From Lichina pygmaea (Eukaryota; Ascomycota; Lichinomycetes; Lichinales; Lichinaceae): a stretch of 64,000 bases of DNA. Positions within the stretch are counted from its first letter, which is position 1, and each line of letters starts with the position of its first letter. Shown in pieces: positions 56,492 through 64,000 of this stretch. Position numbers and translations under genes: made by a program. Location of the stretch: positions 3,436,914-3,500,913 of the forward strand of contig OY730174.1 in NCBI GenBank assembly GCA_963422465.1, given 5' to 3'. A model generated the notes under the pieces. The model was given only the letters and a program-made list of their open reading frames with translations. It was not told where the DNA came from and made no database searches.

Positions 56492-58300
56492 TCAGACGCG
56501 AGCCCGGCGATAGTAGGTTGGCTTGCACTTCTCCGTTTCCTTCTTGGTCTTGGTGATGGTGTCTGTGACGGTGGCAGTCCGAGCGACAGTCGTGGTAGCA
56601 CCGGGGCCTGTGACGGTGAAAGTCCGAACGACGGTCCTGGTGACAGCGGGAGCCGTCACGGTCGGGCCGGCGGACGTCACGGTCGGGCCGGCGGACGTCA
56701 CGGTTGTGACGACGGGCACCGTCAAGGTCGTGGGCACCGTCAGGGTCGTGGGCACCGTCAGGGTCGTGGGCACCGTCAGGGTCGTGGGCACCGTCAGGGT
56801 CGTGGTGCCACCGGGAGATGTCACGGTCGTGGTGCCACCGGGAGATGTCACGGTCGTGGTGCCACCGGGAGATGTCACGGTCGTGGTGCCACCGGGAGAT
56901 GTCACGGTCGTGGTGCCACCGGGAGATGTCACGGTCGTGGTGCCACCGGGAGATGTCACGGTCGTGGTGCCACCGGGAGATGTCACGGTCGTGGTGCCAC
57001 CGGGAGATGTCACGGTCGTGGTGCCACCGGGAGCCGTCACGGTCGTGGTGGCTGTCACAGTGACAGTGGAGACAGCAACCGGATCAACCGGCGTGACATT
57101 CGGCGCCCCAGGTGTGATGATGACGATGACACCGGAGATGATGGTGACGGTCTGGACGTCGCCAGACGACGATGTGACCGTGATGATGGCGCCTGCAAAG
57201 ATGCTGATGGTCGTGGTTTGCGACGAGATCGTGACACTGTCAACCTCGGTCCCGTCGGACGTAGTCACGCTGACGACGGAGCCTGCGGAGATGACGATGG
57301 TCTCGCCATCTGTAGAGCCGGACGAGGTCACGGTGATGCTGACACCGGCGAAGACGGTGACGGTCTGAGTCGTGGTCGCACCAACAGTGACGGTCTGGGT
57401 GCCATCGGTCGGGGCTGGGCCATCGGTAACAGCGGTCGGCGTACCGACGGCGCCAGATGAGATGACGATGCTGGAACCAGCGACGATGGTGATGGTCTGG
57501 ACCTCGCCAGACGACGACGTGACCGTGATGATGGCGCCCACAAAGATGCTGATGGTCGTGGTTTGCGACGAGATCGTGACTTCGTCAACCACAGTCCCGC
57601 TGGACGTCGTCACGGTGACGATGGAGCCCGCGGCGATGACGATGGTCTCTCCATCTGCAGAGCCGGACGAGATCACAGTCATGCTGACACCAGCGAAGAC
57701 GGTGACGGTCTGAGTCGTGGTCGCACCAACGATGACGGTCTGGGTGGCACCGGTCGGAGCTGGGCCATCGGTAACAGCGGTCGGCGTACCGACGGCGCCA
57801 GATGAGATGACGATGCTGGAACCAGCGACGATGGTGATGGTCTGGACCTCGCCAGACGACGACGTGACCTTGATGATGGCGCCTGCAAAGACACTGATGG
57901 TGGTGGTCTGCGACGAGATCGTGACGCTGTCGACCTCGGTCCCGTCGGACGTCGTCACGCTGACGACGGAGCCTGCCAAGATGGAGATGGTCTCGCCATC
58001 CGAAGAGCCGGACGAGATCACGGTGATGCGGACACCGGCGAAGACGGTGACGGTCTGAGTCGTCGTCGCACCAACAGAGTAGGTCTGGGTGCCGGTGGGG
58101 TCGCCGGTGGGGTCGCCGGTGGGGTCGGCGGTGGTGTCCGGCGTACCAGCGGTGGGGTCGACGGTCGTGTCAGGGTCGGGGCTGCTGGAAGCAACCGGAG
58201 TGGTGACCATGGAGCCTGACGACACCGGCGGGTAAGGAGCATACCGGGCAAAAGCCAACGGCAGCAGCAGCGCCAAGGTCAGAACGGGAGAGCGAAGCAT
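56492..58300 (-). CDS. secreted cell-surface protein with three 115-residue repeats and short Thr-rich repeats
   Basis: The 602-residue single exon starts at the ATG complementary to 58298-58300. MLRSPVLTLALLLPLAFA is a signal peptide, with likely cleavage before RYAPYPP. After a Pro/Thr/Asp linker, three units of 115 residues (345 bases, about 57015-58065) repeat GATTTQTVTVFAGVSITVIS, ETIVISAGSVVSVTTS and VDSVTISSQTTTISIFAGAI. The alternating hydrophobic and Thr/Ser pattern suggests beta-solenoid or beta-sandwich folding. Then come about nine GGTTTVTSP units (27 bases), five TTLTVP units, two TSAGPTV units and a basic end (KKETEKCKPTYYRRARV) without a GPI signal. A TATA box lies upstream. 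Probably a wall-associated or adhesive protein. Compositionally unrelated to the repeat protein at 28680-30812. Confidence 0.8.
   Translation of the reverse strand: MLRSPVLTLALLLPLAFARYAPYPPVSSGSMVTTPVASSSPDPDTTVDPTAGTPDTTADPTGDPTGDPTGTQTYSVGATTTQTVTVFAGVRITVISSGSSDGETISILAGSVVSVTTSDGTEVDSVTISSQTTTISVFAGAIIKVTSSSGEVQTITIVAGSSIVISSGAVGTPTAVTDGPAPTGATQTVIVGATTTQTVTVFAGVSMTVISSGSADGETIVIAAGSIVTVTTSSGTVVDEVTISSQTTTISIFVGAIITVTSSSGEVQTITIVAGSSIVISSGAVGTPTAVTDGPAPTDGTQTVTVGATTTQTVTVFAGVSITVTSSGSTDGETIVISAGSVVSVTTSDGTEVDSVTISSQTTTISIFAGAIITVTSSSGDVQTVTIISGVIVIITPGAPNVTPVDPVAVSTVTVTATTTVTAPGGTTTVTSPGGTTTVTSPGGTTTVTSPGGTTTVTSPGGTTTVTSPGGTTTVTSPGGTTTVTSPGGTTTVTSPGGTTTLTVPTTLTVPTTLTVPTTLTVPTTLTVPVVTTVTSAGPTVTSAGPTVTAPAVTRTVVRTFTVTGPGATTTVARTATVTDTITKTKKETEKCKPTYYRRARV
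56700..57050. repeat. 27-base and 18-base coding tandem repeats
   Basis: About nine 27-base units (56808-57030) and five 18-base units (56710-56805) lie in the 3' half of the secreted-protein gene. They also keep the opposite strand open, giving spurious reading frames there. Confidence 0.92.
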
Positions 58301-58485
58301 GATGACTGAATCGTCCCGGAAGCCGGAAAGAATTGAGGCGGCGAAAGCGACCTGGTCAAGCGATGGAAGATCTTGATCGAGCTCGAAGAGGCCAAAGCGA
58401 ACGAGGGAGGCTTCTGGCGACCGAGGAGATTGTTGGAGCAGCTCGATGGAGACAGAAGAGAAGATTCTCGGGGGAAGATGGGGTG

Positions 58486-58492
58486 TTATATA
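58486..58492 (-). promoter_or_regulatory. TATA box of the secreted repeat-protein gene
   Basis: TATATAA on the minus strand, about 186 bases before the ATG at 58300, in otherwise G+C-rich DNA. A leader of about 150 bases would follow. Confidence 0.6.
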
Positions 58493-58500
58493 GACGACGA

Positions 58501-61500
58501 CGGTCGAAAGCCGGCGGCGGCGGCGGCGGGTCGAGACGCCGACGGAACCGGACCGATGTGGTCAACGAGAAGTGATACGGTAGGAGGGGGGGGCGGGGAA
58601 GGGACGGGTCCGCCACGACCATCGGCCGTTCTCGCATTGCAACATTCGTGAGAGGTTGCGACAGCTGAAAAGGCCGCGCAGAAGCTAGCCCCCGCCTCGA
58701 GGGTGTCACCCAATCACGCTAGCACGCGGCGCGTCGTCGTCGTCCCTGGACCTTGCCCGGCCCCGAAAGGTTGCTCGACCCATTCAGCTATGACGATCAA
58801 GCTCGCAAGGGCAAGGGCCCGGCTCCGCATGGGCCTCCCGGGGGCTCGCTCGGCAGAACCGAGAAAGCCGTGGATTGATGGGTTCGCCGCATGCGCCACC
58901 CCAGCACGGACGCCCCAGCGAAAACATCGAGGCCAGCATGGCATCGGGACGTGTCCTTCGGGTGCCGTACTGGCTTACCGGTCTCACACACCCCGGGGGG
59001 CCGATGAGATCATGCGGCACTCCTCCGACCTGGAAGGAACGGGGAGAGCTTGGGACAGACGTCGTACGTCCGAGCCGAGCTGGCTCATGCAGAACGCTGC
59101 GGTGAGCTTCGAGCTAGATCATACCCCGCATCCACCGACGCGTCAGGTCGAGGATGGCGTTATTGCCATCTCGGTATGAAAGGCCGCAGGTGGTGATGCG
59201 CATCAGAATGGAGGACGAGAGCGGAGGACGACGGTGCAACATGGACCCAGGTCGGATCTCGCCGCAGCAAGTGTGCCACACTGCTCTTGCAGTCGGTGAT
59301 CGTCCCCGGCGTGGCATCTGCTGTGAGCTCTCGGAAGGGGGCGACCCAGCGGCCCCCTCTCGACTTGCCACCGCCAGCACACAGCACGGACCTGGGCGAG
59401 ATGGACGAAAACGACCAGGCACGAATTGCTGGCACACCGGACGGACTGCATCCGGTCGTCCTCTCACGGTCCGCCTCGACCTTCCCGGTCCGCGATGTTG
59501 GCTGCTTCGCCAGGTCCGGATTAGCAAGCGGAGAGGTTGGGACGATCGATGGACTGACACGACGCCGGAATTGCAAGGCCAGCTCACGTCGCACGGTGGA
59601 AGCCTGTTTCGGTCGGTCGCAGCCTCAACAACTGTGGTGGCACGATTGGCACCACTGCATATTCGTAGCAGCAGGACGGCGTCGGTGCGGTTGTCGTGCC
59701 GAGCGTTATCGTGGCACTGTAGATCATGGTGAGCGGGTTCCTGATCGGCTATGTTTAGCAAGGGGTGGCCACGTACGGAAGTTAAAGCACGCTGGGATTG
59801 ACTGCCGGCCGAGGCTACTGGTACCCTAATGCACGTGCCAGCTAGAATGGCCCGAACGGGCCATGTAAGGCGTGTCTCATTGGCCAATGCCTTCCCCACG
59901 TCGACGCGGGCTGGGTAATTGTACCACCATCGCCGGCTATTTGGCAACAGCCTGAACGAAGCCGGTACCAGTCGTGCTTGGGTAATATGAAACCCGCCGC
60001 CCACCTGCCAAAATCAGCGCAATCGCCTATCCTACCTTCGCATCGGTTGACGTTTGCATCCGGTGGAAAGCACTCGTCACGAAGCGCGGCCGTCAGGGCC
60101 AGGGCCAGGGCCAGGGCCAGGGCCAGGGCCAGGGCCAGGACCAGGCCCATCCGAGCTCGAAGCACGGCCTTCGGAGATTGGGCCCTGGTTGGCCCGAGTT
60201 GCAGCGTGGCGCGGGTGCATGCAGAGAAGCTCGAGGATGGTGCGGTACGTACGTACGATGCGTACGTATTGACGAGCCTGGATCCTAGACGGTCCAATCC
60301 AATCCTCCCCCGACTTGGCCAAAGACCAATTCGGCGAGCGGCGCGAGCTGGAAGAGGAACGAGCTCCTCATAATCCGAGTCTTGAAAGGGTGATGGATGG
60401 AGATCTGCAGCGATCGGTGTTCGGATCGTTGTACGTAACTTACCGTACGTGCGTACTTGTTGACATCGACCGTGAACCTGATCTGGAAGAGAGAAGGGAA
60501 GAATCGTAGATGGAACATAGGCACGACAGAGACAGCAGGCACTCGGTTCTGGCAGGCCACCTGACGTTGGACCATACTCGTCCGCTCTCGACGACAGCGG
60601 GCGCGACCTTGACGACGACGACGATGACGGGGACGGGGACGTGGGTGATCTTCTTCGCCGCACTCCGCCCGGAACTGAAGCAGCCCTCGTCGTCAAAAGA
60701 TTCCTGTAGACCGGCAGTGGAGGCGGATTCGCCTCTGTCCGATACTCGGTTCTCTTCTCTGCCACGGAAAGACTCGTTGCAGAAAAAAAAAAAGAGTCGC
60801 CCGTACGGGCTACATACGTACAATCAGCCCCGCTGATGCTTCTGATTGCGTCTGCGGAGGATGCTGATCACGACGAAGAGCGTCGCGCCACGATGATGGC
60901 CGTATGGCCATGACGGCCACCATACGACAAGATTGACCTTTCAAAAAGTGGCAGCTGGATTCACGAGGGGACGAAAGAAACCGTCCCCGCCGATCTTTCC
61001 TATGCTCGTACGTTTCCACAGGTCGACGCCGTCGTCGGCCTCGGTCAATCTCGAGACCGTTGTCGCTGCACTGCGGAACAGGTCCGAGACCGCACCGATC
61101 GGACGACCCAGGTCAAGCTGAACCCTGACAGCTTCACGACCGAGTACGGTGCATACCTCATGTCTTTCGGTGGGTATCCCCAACAAGACATCAAGCGAAG
61201 CAATGAAGGCCGGCATATATCCCTGGAGATGTTATGCAGCCTTCGATCTCGAGCTGTACGACCATACCGTACGGTACTGTACGAGCCGCTTCCGATGAAC
61301 ATCTCAAGTGAGGGGCCTACTGTGCCACTTGAGAGAATTTGGAGACCATCAGAGAGGCAGCGGAAAGGTCTCGGCATGAGCATGCACGGTACGTATGCAC
61401 GATACGTAGGTATTGACGTACGTTACGTACTGCTGGAATTTAGGTGGTCTACTGGCCCTGCTCCGGACGTACAGCCCTGCGCAGGGTGGGACTTCATGCA

Positions 61501-62245
61501 ATTGATTACGTAGTCCTGCTCTGTTTGGGGGAGGACTGCATACGTACTCCTGCCCTCTGCAGGGGAGTGGCGTAGCACGCCGTTGACGCGGACCCCCAGG
61601 TAGACCCCTGCCTTCGCCTACCTGCGCCAACGACGTATGGTACCTTTGACATGCGTGCCTTTCAGCAGTACGTAAGTAGGATAGGTACGACTCGAAATGT
61701 CGATACGTGGAATCTGGTTTAGTCAGCTGATTACTCAGCATGTGAGAAGATACAAGGGTGCTCATTACGCTACGTGCGTGGTACCAAAGCACTTCGAAGC
61801 CCAGTACTTCAAACTCGGTGCGACGCTGGGCCAGATTCAAGGTATACGACCTAAGCCGTGCTGGGGGTGGCGCAGGTGGCGGCGGCTGAGGCGTATCAAG
61901 ATGTCGTGATGTTTGGTAGAGAACATCAGCTTGAATGACCGACCATCATCCCTTCTGTTGCCAGAACTACTTTCAGCCTTTCCGAGTGGTACGGTGATCT
62001 CTCAAGCCGTGGGTGTCATCATCACTCTCGGGGGTGGATGTCCATAACTTTTGGGGCGGACGTTGCTCGCTTCGGCGGTTTTTGGGTCAACGGCGTGTGT
62101 TACTCGTAGGTTGCTTACTCGGAATGCTTGCAGGTGACGGCTGGCTGTATCAAAGGTTCTAAGAAACACTTCGCGCTACTGATAGCTAAGTACTGGAGTA
62201 TAATTTTTGAAACAACCGAATCCTGATATCAAATCCTGACTAAGA
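58501..62245. other. long stretch without a convincing gene
   Basis: Open frames up to 307 codons (59842-60765 minus, 59114-60004 minus, 59287-59829 plus) overlap, have no recognisable domain, and partly translate repeats. It includes a (CAGGGC)n tandem at 60091-60140, GTAC palindromes at 60243-60270, 60432-60460, 61388-61430 and 61670-61690, and an A run at 60783-60793. Small multi-intron genes could be missed. Confidence 0.55.
60091..60140. repeat. (CAGGGC)n hexanucleotide tandem, about eight copies
   Basis: Perfect or nearly perfect six-base units. Another G+C-rich hexamer, (GCGCCT)n, occurs at 20491, so hexanucleotide slippage is common in this genome. Confidence 0.92.
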
Positions 62246-62519
62246 ACCACGGCCCGCCGCCGCCCTCACGGCGTGGATCCTCCGACAAGGCATTCTCCTC
62301 CAGTTCTCCTGGGCTCAGGAGCAGCTGGAAGCTGGCTGCTAGCCAGCCACCCCCCATGTTCTACAGCATCTCGACAGGATAGTGCTGGCCAGGCACTGCA
62401 GGAGGAGGTTTTTCACCCTAGCAGGCCTAGGGTTTTCCTTGCTTAATTTTCATAGCTGACCCAGCATAGTCTAGATAACTAGCACTAGAATGGAGTAGGA
62501 ATACCAATTACCAATTACC
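62246..62519 (+). mobile_element. SINE-like retroposon, copy A, with 14-base target duplication
   Basis: A 14-base duplication AATCCTGACTAAGA brackets it (62232-62245 and 62520-62533). The 274-base body codes nothing and ends GAGTAGGAATACCAATTACC with a (ACCAATT)n tail. Copies B, C, D and E in this window share its sequence. I see no clear tRNA-type B box, so the origin of its 5' part is open. The duplication length equals that of the LINE, and the 3' end resembles the LINE 3' end. Confidence 0.75.
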
Positions 62520-62533
62520 AATCCTGACTAAGA

Positions 62534-62830
62534 CTGTATTGTATTGTATTGAGATCCTACACCATTCTAAAACTAGCTAAGCTAGATCATGCTGGGAACA
62601 CTATGAAAGTGGTAAGGAAACCTTTTGGCCCAGGTGGCTGGCCACCTGCCCATAGGATAAAAGCCTCCCCTGCGGCCCCTAGGCCGGCACCATCCTACCG
62701 AGAGACTATAGAACAAAGAAAGTGGCTGCTCGGCAGTCAAGCAGGGGGGAGCTGGTCCTGGGCCCAGGAGAACTGAGGGAGAAGGCCAAGACGTAGGAAC
62801 CACGGGGCCAGGACGGCTGCTGCCCGGTGG
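62534..62830 (-). mobile_element. SINE-like retroposon, copy B, tail-to-tail with copy A
   Basis: On the minus strand it reads TCCTGGCCCCGTGGTTCC, CAGTTCTCCTGGGCCCAGGA, CCAGCATGATCTAGC, GAATGGTGTAGGATCTC and a (CAATA)n tail at 62536-62551. This aligns with copy A along most of its length but with a different tail unit. Its 5' limit is approximate. Confidence 0.6.
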
Positions 62831-63520
62831 TTAGAGGTCAGTTGCTGGAAGTTAGTCGTGGAGGTGAGCCGTCGGAGCGCCTGTCGCTCGCTAGTGAACT
62901 GGAGGATCACATGTTTGGCTGTCTCCCACTTCGAAGCCGGGGACCCGGCAGCGGTGGAGGAAGGCCGCAAGGCCGATCTGTCCATGTACTGTACTTGTGC
63001 GAAAAGGTCCAGATTAGGCCTAGCGAAAACAAAGTACCTGTACGGAGTAAGCTGTACCTGTGCCATGGGGCGGTATTACCCCTCTCCTCCCGTCCCTTCG
63101 GTACGTCCGGGACACCCCTCCACCACGGACAGTTCAATGATCACTTCCTTGTCAGAATCAACTACAATGTCTATAACTCCACAACACTGTTGGATGTTGG
63201 ACGTTGTCATGTTTGCTCTAAGCACCGTCATGTTTGCTCTTCCCCCATGTATTTGGGACAGTCGCCGAAACCCTAGCTAGTTCTTCTTCTTCTTCAACAA
63301 CAACAACAACAACAACAACACACATCGTCTTCTTCTGTTGTGCCTCCAGAATCGATCAAACACAACAACTAAATAAAGATAAAAGTGGCTTATTTGATTC
63401 CTATACTTCTGTACTATCATCTCTGAAGTTATAGACCTCTCTAGATTTTTGTGGTGTTGCTGAGAAGTCATGATAGTGGTCACTCAACTAGAGATTTCCA
63501 GCAACATCGATTTCACAAGA
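62831..63520. other. intergenic with (CAA)n tract
   Basis: No gene is seen. The part near 62900-62990 has weak similarity to 55080-55200. An imperfect (TTC)n(AAC)n tract lies at 63280-63322. The composition becomes A+T-rich toward 63500. Confidence 0.55.
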
Positions 63521-63523
63521 CTT

Positions 63524-63625
63524 TGATTGATTGATTGATTGAAGTCCTCCGCTGTTCTAAAGCTAGCTAATTAAACTATGCCGGGAGTAGCCATTGTAAT
63601 TTGAAAGGATGAAACTGTCTTCAGG
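63524..63625 (-). mobile_element. SINE-like retroposon, copy C (3' end only)
   Basis: The minus strand reads CCCGGCATAGTTTAATTAGC, TAGAACAGCGGAGGACTTC and a (AATC)n tail at 63524-63541, matching the last about 80 bases of copies A and B. A 5'-truncated copy. Confidence 0.55.
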
Positions 63626-63643
63626 GCAAAAACTCTTCCTTCT

Positions 63644-64000
63644 CTATCTATCATGGGATCTCTTACTGTCGGTGTCATGCTTGCGTGTACATGTGGTATA
63701 GATCTCGTAGTCGCTGGCGCGACTACTCTGCTTCTGTCTCCCCCCTACCCCTGAGCCCCTCCCACAGACTGCGGCATCCAAAGTAGTTTCCCCTTGGAGT
63801 TGTCTCCGGGGCCGGCCCTTCTTTGCTGTAGGTTGTGGGAGGGCCACAGTGGGAGCCCTCGGTCTTTTCTCCCCCGCCACTGGAGAATGCTGCGGGGGTG
63901 GAGTATCCAGCCCCATCGTCTCTGCCTCCACGCCCACATTGCCGAGGAACTGGTGTACTGCCACCGAATCGTACAAGAGTTTCTCGGAGTTCTTCGCAGT
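63644..64000 (-). CDS. partial protein with AT-hook-like motif, running off the right edge
   Basis: A minus-strand frame is open from the window end to a TGA at 63644-63646, giving about 118 residues and no start in the window. It reads LLYDSVAVHQFLGNVGVEAE, a Pro-rich linker, then EKRPRAPTVALPQPTAKKGRPRRQLQG. KKGRPRRQ resembles an AT-hook core (GRP with flanking basic residues), followed by a Gly/Ser/Lys-rich tail. It could be the end of a host chromatin protein or of a retroelement ORF1; the nearby retroposon copies keep the second option open. Confidence 0.35.
   Translation of the reverse strand, partial: TAKNSEKLLYDSVAVHQFLGNVGVEAETMGLDTPPPQHSPVAGEKRPRAPTVALPQPTAKKGRPRRQLQGETTLDAAVCGRGSGVGGRQKQSSRASDYEIYTTCTRKHDTDSKRSHDR

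Noticed and set aside
56808-57030. Regular 27-base repeats resembling an array
   Set aside because: Contiguous coding repeats (GGTTTVTSP) with no spacers.
56523-57460. Plus-strand frames of 281 and 326 codons with Val/Thr or His/Gly/Arg repeats
   Set aside because: Complements of the 27-base and 345-base repeats of the minus-strand secreted-protein gene.
59114-60765. Overlapping minus-strand frames of 296 and 307 codons
   Set aside because: They overlap each other and plus-strand frames, cross the (CAGGGC)n repeat, and show no domain or codon pattern.

Overview
The window reads as nuclear DNA of a filamentous ascomycete (Pezizomycotina; class not settled). Genes have short GT-AG introns with CTGAC-type branch sites. 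A fungal ras-2/RasB-type GTPase, an ApsA/NUM1-type cortical PH protein and an Ecm4-type glutathione transferase are present. The repeats are a Tad-like LINE and Ty3/gypsy LTR elements. Host DNA is G+C-rich, loaded with microsatellites and with GTAC/CGTACG palindromes between genes. Alternative start codons (GTG, TTG) that lengthen several open frames were ignored because these are eukaryotic genes.

Layout. 1-310: 3' end of an unrecognised gene. 1931-3352 (-): F-box protein. 7479-8553 (+): ras-2-like GTPase with one intron. 11536-12740 (-): Ecm4/Xi-class glutathione transferase with two introns. 13591-14591 (+): decayed alpha/beta-hydrolase. 15249-16122 (-): decayed gene of a conserved fungal family of unknown function. 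16885-18033: two abutting inverted-repeat elements. 21054-25801 (+): ApsA/NUM1-like PH protein with one intron. 28680-30812 (+): secreted Ser/Thr-rich repeat protein.

About 31.5-55 kb is transposon territory. An old LTR-element relic (E0, about 31.77-51.6 kb) was split by a Tad-like LINE (33122-50292, 14-bp target duplication). The LINE was later split by two Ty3/gypsy chromovirus-type elements (33668-40207 and 41364-46681, each with LTRs and a perfect 5-bp duplication). Next come a short LTR-bracketed element without polymerase (51808-54509), an inverted solo LTR of its family (54636-54888) and short retroposon copies.

Right side. 56492-58300 (-): a second secreted repeat protein, with a TATA box. 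58.3-62.2 kb: no convincing gene. 62.2-63.6 kb: more short retroposon copies, one with a 14-bp duplication like that of the LINE. The right edge holds part of an open frame on the minus strand with an AT-hook-like motif.

The host genes form no evident pathway: Ras and ApsA suggest signalling and nuclear positioning in hyphae, and the two secreted proteins suggest cell-surface roles. The most informative parts are the datable four-element nest, an antisense cysteine-rich ORF inside one gypsy element, a C2H2-finger LTR family, and a SINE-like family whose 3' ends and duplication length resemble those of the LINE.
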